From Fulvimarina uroteuthidis (GTDB lineage Bacteria > Pseudomonadota > Alphaproteobacteria > Rhizobiales > Rhizobiaceae), in assembly GCF_034321785.1 (NCBI RefSeq), contig NZ_JAXLPB010000002.1:682001-746000 (forward strand): a DNA stretch of 64,000 bases, given 5' to 3'. The position numbers were made by a program, and so were the translations under genes. The notes under the pieces are model-generated. The model worked only from the letters and a program-made list of their open reading frames with translations, made no database searches and was not told the origin of the DNA. Positions 36,120 to 43,651 of the stretch are shown piece by piece (positions within the stretch are counted from its first letter, which is position 1; every line of letters starts with the position of its first letter).

Positions 36120-37676
36120 GTGAGCAACACAAAGAAAGGCCCGACTACGGCCACGTCGACCGGCCCTCAGACTCTGGAAAAAATATGGGATGGCGATCTT
36201 TTTGATCGCTCTCAAGATGCAGCCTTTCTCCAGCGTTTTCTGATGGATCAAAGTCAACTCGTGGACGCGCAAAAGAAGCGCAAAGCCTACGTGTTGAACT
36301 TGGATGCCTCCTGGGGTCGTGGAAAGACGTTCTTCCTCAAACGCTTTGCCGATCAGGTCAAGCAGGACCAGCATCTTACAGTGACGGTGAACGCCTGGCG
36401 CGATGATTTTGCCGACGACCCACTGTTAGCGGTGATGAGCGCTATCGACGAGGTGTTGCAACCCCATCTTAAGTCGAACAGCAAAGCACAAAAGGCGTGG
36501 AGTGCCGCGAAGAAAGAAACTGGTGCAATCGCCAAGGAGGCTGCGATTGGCGGGGGCAAGCGACTGGTTGCATTTCTCATTGGCAATCAAGCAGTTGATG
36601 GAATAACAGGGTTAATTTCCGATGGCATGGCTGAGAATGAGCAAGAGGATAATGGCACAACTCGGGACACATCCAAGAAACCAACAACAGACAGCGCGAC
36701 ACGTGCGGTGGGTGAGGATGTATCCAAGGCAGTTGGGAAAAGCATTGACCGGCTGAGCACACAGACCGGCACGCAAATGCTGAATGATTTTCAGAGCAAG
36801 CGCAACAGCATCAAGAAGTTCGCTGAGAATGTCTCAGAGGTCCTACGGCAATTGGAACAGGCGGGCACGATTAAGAGCCCCATGTTCGTGTTCGTGGACG
36901 AATTGGATCGTTGCCGTCCCCCATATGCGATTGCCATGCTGGAGCGGATCAAGCATCTTTTCGAAGTGCCTGATTTGGTGTTTGTTGTGGCCACGGACAG
37001 CAAGCAATTGTCCCACTCGGTAAAGGCAGTGTATGGAGTGGATTTTGATAGCAGAAAATATCTGAAACGTTTTTTCAACCGAACATACGAGTTTGAGAAG
37101 CCGGATACAGAGAAGTTCATTCGATCATGTTTTGACAGTATGGGTGTTCTCGAGGAAAAAATCTCAACTCCTTTGGACAACACCATCAGTTTGCTGGCAA
37201 AAGGTTGCGATTGGGCTGGTCTTGAATTGAGAGACATCGAGCAAGTTGTTGCATCGATTGCTGCAATCACACGGTTATGGGAACCCAACGTGCGGCTGCA
37301 ATCAATGCTGCTGTTTCCTTACGTGATACTTAATCACATGGGCATTGATATCACCAAGGCTGAAACTTTTGTGAAGGAATTAAAAGAACGCGGTCGAGGC
37401 GGTTGGACCTTTCAGATACATGCCCATACAAGATCGCCTGGCAGCGACAGTGTGAGTGTAATTGACCAATTAGCGACATACCGGAAATATATGGGTATGC
37501 AGTTGACCAAAATGTTGTTTGAATTGGAGCAGAAAGCAAACGGTATGGATTTCCTCCAGTACTTGGCAGTCAATATACGTGAAGAGATGTATGAGAGAAA
37601 AGCACGTGACGTCGAAGTTTACAGTTACATGAATGAATACCATAGGTTGGTGCTGCAGGCTGGACGTTTGCAATAG
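36120..37676 (+). CDS. KAP-family P-loop NTPase
   Basis: A 518-residue protein. Walker A S-W-G-R-G-K-T at about residues 64-70 lies in the KAP context (Leu-Asp-Ala-Ser-Trp-Gly). Walker B F-V-F-V-D-E-L-D-R-C at about 254-263 is followed by a KAP-like Ala-Met-Leu-Glu-Arg-Ile-Lys-His-Leu-F and a sensor-like V-V-A-T-D. The central hydrophobic segment (A-V-D-G-I-T-G-L-I) is weak, so membrane insertion is doubtful. KAP NTPases include phage-exclusion proteins such as PifA. The GTG at 36120 follows AGGAG. The NTPase motifs are intact, and the neighbourhood has no obvious partner enzyme. Confidence 0.85.
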   Translation: MSNTKKGPTTATSTGPQTLEKIWDGDLFDRSQDAAFLQRFLMDQSQLVDAQKKRKAYVLNLDASWGRGKTFFLKRFADQVKQDQHLTVTVNAWRDDFADDPLLAVMSAIDEVLQPHLKSNSKAQKAWSAAKKETGAIAKEAAIGGGKRLVAFLIGNQAVDGITGLISDGMAENEQEDNGTTRDTSKKPTTDSATRAVGEDVSKAVGKSIDRLSTQTGTQMLNDFQSKRNSIKKFAENVSEVLRQLEQAGTIKSPMFVFVDELDRCRPPYAIAMLERIKHLFEVPDLVFVVATDSKQLSHSVKAVYGVDFDSRKYLKRFFNRTYEFEKPDTEKFIRSCFDSMGVLEEKISTPLDNTISLLAKGCDWAGLELRDIEQVVASIAAITRLWEPNVRLQSMLLFPYVILNHMGIDITKAETFVKELKERGRGGWTFQIHAHTRSPGSDSVSVIDQLATYRKYMGMQLTKMLFELEQKANGMDFLQYLAVNIREEMYERKARDVEVYSYMNEYHRLVLQAGRLQ

Positions 37677-37849
37677 AGTGTTTCAACGACGGATCAGAAC
37701 GAACCACGTGTAGCAATGTAAATCTACACCAGATCCACGCACGGCCCGCCCACCCGTGCAGACCTGTCACACCCAACCACTCTTGCTGTCACAGTCAACC
37801 GAAAACTTCCCCCACCCAGTGAAAATCTTCACTTGCTCTTTGAACGCAG

Positions 37850-37892
37850 CGGCTTTTTACGAAGAACGCCCCGTTACGTTGTAAAAAAGAGC
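37850..37892. promoter_or_regulatory. Imperfect dyad before the recombinase gene
   Basis: GGCTTTTTAC and GTAAAAAAGAGCC flank an inner segment that itself has TACG/CGT repeats. It ends two bases before the recombinase ATG. It may be an operator or a recombination site for the enzyme. Confidence 0.35.
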
Positions 37893-37893
37893 C

Positions 37894-38535
37894 ATGCAAA
37901 AACCACATACACCATTCGTCGCATACTATCGCGTTTCCACACAGCGCCAAGGACAGAGCGGACTTGGACTGGAAGCGCAACGTTCCAGTGTGGAGCGTTT
38001 CACCGAGGCCCGTGGCGCTGAACTGCTTGGGAAGTTCACAGAGGTGGAGAGTGGAAGGCGCGATGCCCGTCCCCAATTGGAAGCCGCGCTTGCTTTTGCT
38101 GCTGAGCATTCAGCCACATTGGTGATTGCCAAGTTGGATCGTCTCGCTCGATCAGTGGCATTCATCACCCGACTGCTGGACGGCAAAGTTCCGTTTGTCA
38201 GTGTAGATATGCCTGAGGCCAACCGCATGATGTTGCAGATCAGCGCTGTGTTTGCAGAGCACGAAGCCATATTGATAAGCCAGCGCACACGCGATGCCAT
38301 CGCGGCAAAGCGTGCACGAGGACAAGCCTGGGGAACCAACACAGCACGCGTACAGCAAGCCAATGACACTGCCAGCGCGTTGGCTAGCACAATTGCAGAG
38401 ATCCGCGCACACGGGCATCTACGGGCATCCATGATAGCACGTGAACTAAACGCACGAGGCATTGCTACGCCCAAGGGCAAGCAGTGGCAGTGCGTGCAGG
38501 TTCAGCGATTGCTTGCACGGCTGGATGCATCGTGA
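37894..38535 (+). CDS. Small serine recombinase (resolvase type)
   Basis: A 213-residue serine recombinase. The catalytic Ser15 is in Y-Y-R-V-S-T-Q, with Q-G-x-S-G-L-G-L-E-A-Q next to it, and A-K-L-D-R-L-A-R-S near residue 75 (R motif). The C-terminal 60 residues form a recombinase-like DNA-binding part with A-R-E-L-N-A-R-G-I-A-T-P-K-G-K-Q-W. The size and lack of a large zinc domain suggest a resolvase or invertase rather than a large phage integrase. It could still promote integration or inversion of the element. Confidence 0.9.
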   Translation: MQKPHTPFVAYYRVSTQRQGQSGLGLEAQRSSVERFTEARGAELLGKFTEVESGRRDARPQLEAALAFAAEHSATLVIAKLDRLARSVAFITRLLDGKVPFVSVDMPEANRMMLQISAVFAEHEAILISQRTRDAIAAKRARGQAWGTNTARVQQANDTASALASTIAEIRAHGHLRASMIARELNARGIATPKGKQWQCVQVQRLLARLDAS

Positions 38536-38795
38536 AGGGTCAAAGACGCTCACTGGCTGCGATGCATGTGCTTCACTACTAGTGGAGCAGAGCGCGCGCG
38601 CTGGCGCTTGCCAGGGTTCTCAGGACACACAAGGGTACACCCACCCCCTAAGGTTTTTTGTAATCGTGTTCTGCTTGGCCGCATGATTTGGTTTTTCACA
38701 GACCTGCATTGGGTGACCCCCAAAGCCCACAGCATCGCGCGTTCAGTGTGATGCAGATCCGCCTGCGCTCCCAGTAACCCTCGTGAATATTGGAA

Positions 38796-39074
38796 TTATC
38801 GAGGAAAAGTATGCGCAATCATTATGAGAATAAACGATATCACACACCCGGCCATGCCACCGAATATCCGAATACGTTCGCGGCGAAATTTCTTGTTGTT
38901 CATTATTTCATGTAAAAATCGAAATCCCGATTGTTTCCTCTCGCTTCTTGTGAGAAATTTTTGTCGTTCCATTTCCAGATAAAAATCTGATTTGCCCAAA
39001 GTCGTCGCAATAGTAAGGAAGAACACGCAGAACGATACAAAAAAGTATAATCGGGATTTGCAGGAAAATATCAT
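38796..39074 (-). CDS. Small AT-rich membrane protein
   Basis: A 92-residue protein with two hydrophobic segments, one near the N-terminus (F-F-V-S-F-C-V-F-F-L-T-I-A) and one near the C-terminus (M-A-G-C-V-I-S-F-I-L-I-M-I), linked by a basic charged stretch. The DNA is AT-rich. No family is recognised. A second frame overlaps it, but has less membrane-like character. 38536-38795 before it has no gene I can support. Confidence 0.45.
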   Translation of the reverse strand: MIFSCKSRLYFFVSFCVFFLTIATTLGKSDFYLEMERQKFLTRSERKQSGFRFLHEIMNNKKFRRERIRIFGGMAGCVISFILIMIAHTFPR

Positions 39075-39199
39075 CCGGTAAGAACGGACTCAAACTGCTC
39101 ATTTAAAATCCTCGATTGTCTCTGCAATTATCGGGTTGGCCCCATGATTTCTTTTCTCCCCGATTTTTCACAAGCCAAATTTTTTTACCGAACTACCTG

Positions 39200-39826
39200 C
39201 TACGCGTCGTCGTCGTCGTCTGGTGCGTCATTCTCTGCGCTTTCCACGCGCCCCATAATGGGGTCATAATCCGCTGGCTCATAAGCACGTTCCCTCAGCC
39301 AATAGCCGTAGCCGCGCAAGCCGATCACACCATATTCAGGTTTTTCACGTGTACGCCAGAGCATAGTGTTCATTGCTTTTTCTGGATTTGCGCCTTCTAT
39401 CACCAATCCATATTCACGCAATTGATGCAATAGTGTTTCTCTGTCCACTGGGCGTCCACGGTTCATTATGATAAGGCGCGCAACTGCTGCAACGTCCTCT
39501 TTTCTGCTGTTCGAGCCTGATCGATCAGATTGTTCTAGCGATAGTTCCGTTTCCACGTTAATTCGCCTCGGTTTGCGATGCATAGGGCGTGAAATCAAAC
39601 GTGGCGGCACGAAGCGAGTTTTACCCCACAGGTTCCGCAAATTTTGGCTCCTACCTTCCAAAACCGCATCAACATCCAAATTCTGGATTTCTTCCCAACC
39701 CTGAATGAGACTATCGATACGATCCCGTTCCGCTTTCCAAACTTCTAATTTCTCGGTATATTCCTGGATACGCGCTTCCAACTGCGCACGGAGTTCGCGG
39801 GCTTTTGCAAAGGTATGATCGCTCAT
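39200..39826 (-). CDS. Coiled-coil plus winged-helix-like protein
   Basis: A 208-residue protein. Residues 5-45 form a coiled coil (A-R-I-Q-E-Y-T-E-K-L-E-V-W-K-A-E-R). Residues about 110-180 resemble a winged helix of the HARE-HTH type (G-R-P-V-D-R-E-T-L-L-H-Q-L and G-V-I-G-L-R-G-Y-G-Y-W-L). The C-terminus is acidic (D-D-D-D-D-A). It is likely a DNA-binding accessory or regulatory protein. A perfect dyad lies 28 bases upstream of its start. Confidence 0.6.
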   Translation of the reverse strand: MSDHTFAKARELRAQLEARIQEYTEKLEVWKAERDRIDSLIQGWEEIQNLDVDAVLEGRSQNLRNLWGKTRFVPPRLISRPMHRKPRRINVETELSLEQSDRSGSNSRKEDVAAVARLIIMNRGRPVDRETLLHQLREYGLVIEGANPEKAMNTMLWRTREKPEYGVIGLRGYGYWLRERAYEPADYDPIMGRVESAENDAPDDDDDA

Positions 39827-39853
39827 AATCGTTCCCGACGTGTTCTATCTCTT

Positions 39854-39866
39854 ATACGCAACGTAT
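39854..39866. promoter_or_regulatory. Dyad upstream of the winged-helix gene
   Basis: ATACG-CAA-CGTAT is a perfect inverted repeat in an AT-rich promoter region. The position suits an operator, perhaps autoregulatory. Confidence 0.4.
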
Positions 39867-39990
39867 GCAAAAAACGATTTTGCCACAAGATTATTCAACG
39901 TTTCCCACAAAAAGCGTGAACCACGCAGTTTGTCTATCTTGTATCGTGGTGAATGGAGGCCTATAACGCTTACAAGGCCCTAGAACGCCA

Positions 39991-40018
39991 AAACCCACGG
40001 GGGGCAACCCGTGGGTTT
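39991..40018. terminator. Hairpin in the non-coding stretch of the foreign segment
   Basis: An 11-base-pair perfect stem (AAACCCACGGG with its complement) and a 6-base loop. Both sides end in short A or T runs. It may end transcription from either side of the 39867-40165 interval, which has no supported gene. Confidence 0.5.
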
Positions 40019-40165
40019 CTGGTAGGGTTCACCGGATCGGCATTTGCATTGCCTTGCGATCCGGGGACGAGCATGTTGGTGCTCATATCGTGTCCCTGGG
40101 CCCGATATAGCATCAGCATGCCGTTCTATCAAGGTAGTGCACCCCTTTTTATAAGGAGGTGCTCC

Positions 40166-40258
40166 ATGATCACCCGTGCTTGTCACTGGGTTCATGCATA
40201 CACGCGGAGGCGCTTTGGGCGTACCGAGCATGTATGTGGGCATTGGCGCTGCTGCTAG
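40166..40258 (+). CDS. Microprotein with R-R-R-F-G-R-T-E-H motif
   Basis: A 30-residue protein starting at an ATG behind a near-perfect ribosome site (AAGGAGGTGC). It has Cys and His at intervals (R-A-C-H, H-V-C-G-H, R-C-C) and a basic central R-R-R-F-G-R-T-E-H-V. A similar basic R-R-x-F-G-R-x-E-x-V pattern occurs in very short phage proteins of alphaproteobacteria (recalled resemblance, not checked). The longer in-frame opening upstream has no such site and runs through the hairpin. Confidence 0.55.
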   Translation: MITRACHWVHAYTRRRFGRTEHVCGHWRCC

Positions 40259-40315
40259 CAGCGTAGTGATTTGATCACCGTGCTGCCTGGGCGGCGTAGC
40301 CCCTTGATGGCTCCT

Positions 40316-40340
40316 GTTGGTGGGGATCTTCCCCACCAAC
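40316..40340. terminator. Hairpin behind the microprotein gene
   Basis: A 10-base-pair stem GTTGGTGGGG/CCCCACCAAC with a 5-base loop. It has no long T run. It may stabilise or end the microprotein transcript. Confidence 0.45.
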
Positions 40341-40443
40341 ACCCCAAGATGTTCAAACGATCAGCCGATCATTTATCGTCGGGTTTGATCGCCAATCAAT
40401 GATGCTGATTAAGAGCCTTTTCCGATTTGAAGGCATGTCAATT

Positions 40444-40692
40444 TCAACTTTGTTTAGTAATCCAAGCGGACAGTTTCTTCCAAGACGACCAGACGATTGG
40501 TGCGACCCATATCGCGAATGCTATGGCATTGCCCGCAGCACCGGTCGCATACATATAAACCGTCCATGATTTTGCTACGTATGCGTCCAAGGTTCCGGCG
40601 CAGAAACCGATTGCAGCCGCTACGAACGCGATTGCCTCTCCCAAAAATCGCCAATCTTCCCGCGTGCGTAAATGTCTGCTTTCATCGGCCAT
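40444..40692 (-). CDS. Small two-TM protein
   Basis: An 82-residue protein (from the ATG at 40692) with two hydrophobic segments, about residues 19-37 and 45-66, and a basic C-terminal end. It resembles holins or small phage membrane proteins in size and layout, but no family signature supports that. It reads on the minus strand ahead of the hairpin at 40316. Confidence 0.5.
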   Translation of the reverse strand: MADESRHLRTREDWRFLGEAIAFVAAAIGFCAGTLDAYVAKSWTVYMYATGAAGNAIAFAIWVAPIVWSSWKKLSAWITKQS

Positions 40693-40808
40693 CAAAATAG
40701 TCTTTTCCAATCGTCAACGCGCTTAGAGCTTATCAACACTGGGTTCGCAGGAGAGGAATTCGTTAGTCTCTCTTCACTACCAGTGAAGCCCTGGATAACC
40801 CCTACGGG

Positions 40809-41186
40809 TTAATCGATTACTCGCAGGGTTTCCGCGTCAATCACCATGCCCTGTTGCTCACGCAGCCTTGCCCGCTCCATCAGCGCGTTGATCTCCGTCA
40901 CTGTGTGGGTGACCTGATGATCGATCTCCAATTGCTGTGACGGCGCACCCCATCCCCGGTTCAGTATCGCGACTGCCGCTGTGACCCGCGCGTTCGGGTT
41001 AGTGCTGTTTTCCATGACATCAACCAGCGTATCAATTGCCGTAACCGTGTACGCTTTGGCTGCACTTTTCACTTCCTCTGGAATGGCTGGTCGCCCCTTG
41101 GGATTACCGGACCGGCCCTTTTGGAACCCCTTTGCCCGACGTTCTGCGATTTCCGGTTCTGTGAGTGTTTGGCCTTTTCGCGCCAT
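40809..41186 (-). CDS. DUF5681-like phage protein
   Basis: A 125-residue protein. The N-terminal K-G-R-S-G-N-P-K-G-R-P is the hallmark of DUF5681 proteins, often found next to terminase genes and regarded as TerS-like or packaging accessory proteins. The helical remainder (V-T-A-I-D-T-L-V-D-V-M) fits. The ATG at 41186 follows GGAGG. It is transcribed divergently from the terminase. Confidence 0.75.
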   Translation of the reverse strand: MARKGQTLTEPEIAERRAKGFQKGRSGNPKGRPAIPEEVKSAAKAYTVTAIDTLVDVMENSTNPNARVTAAVAILNRGWGAPSQQLEIDHQVTHTVTEINALMERARLREQQGMVIDAETLRVID

Positions 41187-41376
41187 GCTTTGCCTCCGCG
41201 ATCCACTCACGCTTGCGAAGGATCATCATCTCGGTGTTTTGCTCAATTATCCGCTGCACAAACCGGTCAATCGCCGCGTGCAACTGGGCTCTTTCACGTT
41301 CCCGCTTACCCAAGGTTTGCAGGTCCTGATCCCCGCAGCGGGTTGCCCCCAAACTGCTTTTGAAATTCTTGCGCAT
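41104..41376 (-). CDS. Small helical protein overlapping the DUF5681-like gene
   Basis: A possible 90-residue protein, charged and helical (K-R-E-R-E-R-A-Q-L-H-A-A-I-D-R-F-V-Q-R-I-I). It overlaps its neighbours on both sides on the same strand. The start is uncertain, and no ribosome site is visible. Composition supports a real gene, but the overlaps leave doubt. Confidence 0.4.
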   Translation of the reverse strand: MRKNFKSSLGATRCGDQDLQTLGKRERERAQLHAAIDRFVQRIIEQNTEMMILRKREWIAEAKHGAKRPNTHRTGNRRTSGKGVPKGPVR

Positions 41377-41587
41377 CAACAACATCATCAAATTCCATGG
41401 TGAAGCCTCCGCCGGTGCATTCACCAATCCTGCATCCACTGCCCCATCGATCCGTTGCCGCCACTCCATAGGTGCGCTCAGCGAATGCACGAACCGCGTC
41501 GGGTTCGCTCATGCTGGGGTTCTCCGTGAGTATCCTGCGCACTCGTGGTGCATACCCGGATGCGATGTTGATCCAAACCGCTGCCAT
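41306..41587 (-). CDS. Small hypothetical protein
   Basis: A 93-residue protein from ATG 41587, preceded by GGAGA. It has the pattern A-V-W-I-N-I-A-S-G-Y-A-P-R-V-R-R near the start and M-E-F-D-D-V-V-D-A-Q-E-F-Q-K-Q-F in the second half. No family is recognised. It heads the minus-strand run of small genes opposite the terminase module. Confidence 0.55.
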   Translation of the reverse strand: MAAVWINIASGYAPRVRRILTENPSMSEPDAVRAFAERTYGVAATDRWGSGCRIGECTGGGFTMEFDDVVDAQEFQKQFGGNPLRGSGPANLG

Positions 41588-41715
41588 GCTGTGTCTCCGT
41601 TTCACCTATTTACCCACACGCGTGAAATTCCACGCAATCAGGAAATCAGTGGTCGCTTAGGCGATCAACTGGAAGTAGCCATCGTGGGCAACCAACACGC
41701 TGAAGGAACCCACAG

Positions 41716-42102
41716 ATGAGTAAGCCCAACCCGGATCTGCAGAGCCTTTTCGCCAGTGCCGCCACCAAGCCCACACCCACTGCGAGTGATCCCGTCGCGG
41801 TGTTCCAGGGCAAAATTCAACGCCAATTGGGGTTCCTCCGCGATGCACAAGCGGGCACCCCGGTGAGCAACCGCAGCACTTGGTTTCGCCCACATGGTGC
41901 GGGTTACACGGTGAAAATTGGACGTGATCCCCTCGACATGGGCAACGGAGCCACGCTGTTCCGGGCGGATGATCTCCAGGGGGTTCGTGCACTGCTTGAG
42001 GCGGCACACCAACTGGTGCAAGAGGACCCCAAGTTGCGTGAGCAAATCCAAGCCAACGCGAAAGCGCGCAAAGCCCGGCTGGTGCCCCGCACCAACAAAT
42101 AA
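41716..42102 (+). CDS. Hypothetical protein upstream of terminase
   Basis: A 128-residue soluble protein: N-terminal low-complexity part (T-K-P-T-P-T-A-S-D-P), then S-T-W-F-R-P-H-G-A-G-Y-T-V-K-I-G, and a helical C-terminus. It lies 100 bases before the large terminase on the same strand, where small terminases or internal head proteins are common. No TerS signature is visible, so the role is open. Confidence 0.6.
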   Translation: MSKPNPDLQSLFASAATKPTPTASDPVAVFQGKIQRQLGFLRDAQAGTPVSNRSTWFRPHGAGYTVKIGRDPLDMGNGATLFRADDLQGVRALLEAAHQLVQEDPKLREQIQANAKARKARLVPRTNK

Positions 42103-42203
42103 CCAAGCAGGAAATGGCCGCCCAGTGCGGCCATCGCCATGACTGAAACCCAGGGTGATCACAACGCTGGGTAAATACTCGAACGCAACGGTTCGAGTAA
42201 CTC

Positions 42204-43619
42204 ATGGGCAAAACACTGGATGCACAGCAGTTGGTTCAACTGCAAATGCTGTTTCACAAAGACATTGAATTTTTCGCACAGGAAATGTTTGGGGTTCAAC
42301 TTCGTCCCAAACAGATTGAGTTCGCCCGTGCCTTTCAGGACAACTCATTCATCACGTTCAAAGGCGGCGTAGGCTTCGGCAAAACCTACATCATGGCCGT
42401 GCTCACGTGGTGGGCGCTGATCACGCACAACGAAGTGCAGGTCACCGTGTTTGGTCCCAACGAAACGCAGATCCGACAGGGTTTGTGGAAAGAGATCGGA
42501 CGCTTTCACGGTCTCATGAAACTCAAATGGTTCAAAGACCAATACGATTACACCGCGACCCGTGCATTCCGCAAAAAAGATCAACCCAACTGTTTTGCGG
42601 AAATCCAACTCGCGGACAAAGACAACACCACAAAAGCACGAGGCATCCACAGCCGAAACAATTTCATTTTCGTGGATGAGGCAACCGGTGTGGCCGATGA
42701 AGTCATCGAGGTTCTCATCAACATCAGCACGGACGCAAACCCCAAACTGTGCTTGATCTCCAACCCAACCACGGCGGACTGTTTCTTTGGACGCACCTGG
42801 CTGGACCCGGAAATATCACCGGACTGGGCCAAAGTGCACGGCCAAATGAAAGACAATCCAGACCTCAAAGGAGATGCGTTCGAAAAGTTGGTGCGAGCCT
42901 ATGGGGGCGCAGGGTCGCGCCTATACCGGATCAACATTCTCGGTGAGTTCCCCCTGGACAGCGAAGAAAGCATGATTTCAGCGGAGTTGGTCACCGAGGC
43001 CACGCTGAACACCACGTCCCGCACCACACCCCAGCAGCCCATCATCTGGGGACTTGATCCCGCTGGTGGGGGCAAGGACCGCAGCGTGCTGATTGAGCGC
43101 CAAGGCGGCGTCGTGGGTGAGCCCTGGAGTTGGCAGGGCATCACCACGGATCAACTGCAAACAGAGGTGGCTGATCTTTACCACAAAACACCTGCATCGC
43201 AGCGGCCGGATCAGATCTGCGTGGACGCGATCGGCGTGGGTGATGGTGTCTACAACTATCTGCGCATGGCAGGATTGCCGGTGCGCGCGATCAAAGTCAG
43301 CAACCGGCCCACCAGAAAGCCTGAACTGTTCTCCCGCCTGAGGGATCAACTGTGGTGGAGCCTCAAGGATTGGCTGGAAGAAGGTGACCGCAAACTTCCT
43401 GCCCATGATGATCTCAGCAAGCAAATCTGTCTGCCCACGTATGAGTACCGAGACGGACGCATCAAAGTCGAGGCCAAGGACCAGATGCGCAAACGTGGGC
43501 GTGGATCCCCGGACTTCGCGGATGCGCTGTGCCTCACCTTCGGTAGCACGGTGCGGATTCGCGGTGCCGATAAATACCTCAACAAAGCAATCGCAGTGAG
43601 ACGCAGTTATCTCGCCTAA
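42204..43619 (+). CDS. Phage large terminase subunit
   Basis: A 471-residue TerL. Walker A G-G-V-G-F-G-K-T at residues 54-61, Walker B F-I-F-V-D-E-A near 152-158, and RNase H-like nuclease motifs W-G-L-D-P-A near 283, C-V-D-A near 340 and D-F-A-D-A-L near 437 are all in place. The length is normal. It differs clearly from GTA gp2 at 21830-23293, so the window encodes two unrelated packaging motors. Codon use and GC are those of the foreign segment. Confidence 0.92.
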   Translation: MGKTLDAQQLVQLQMLFHKDIEFFAQEMFGVQLRPKQIEFARAFQDNSFITFKGGVGFGKTYIMAVLTWWALITHNEVQVTVFGPNETQIRQGLWKEIGRFHGLMKLKWFKDQYDYTATRAFRKKDQPNCFAEIQLADKDNTTKARGIHSRNNFIFVDEATGVADEVIEVLINISTDANPKLCLISNPTTADCFFGRTWLDPEISPDWAKVHGQMKDNPDLKGDAFEKLVRAYGGAGSRLYRINILGEFPLDSEESMISAELVTEATLNTTSRTTPQQPIIWGLDPAGGGKDRSVLIERQGGVVGEPWSWQGITTDQLQTEVADLYHKTPASQRPDQICVDAIGVGDGVYNYLRMAGLPVRAIKVSNRPTRKPELFSRLRDQLWWSLKDWLEEGDRKLPAHDDLSKQICLPTYEYRDGRIKVEAKDQMRKRGRGSPDFADALCLTFGSTVRIRGADKYLNKAIAVRRSYLA

Positions 43620-43651
43620 CGAAGAGTGGCAGCAAGCCACCGAAAGGCCGA

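Noticed and set aside
39953..40258. A 101-codon version of the microprotein gene
   Set aside because: The upstream part runs through a strong hairpin and has no ribosome site. The ATG at 40166 has a near-perfect one.
40261..40345. tRNA or riboswitch in the non-coding part of the foreign segment
   Set aside because: There are two hairpins, but no cloverleaf, no CCA end and no known riboswitch core.
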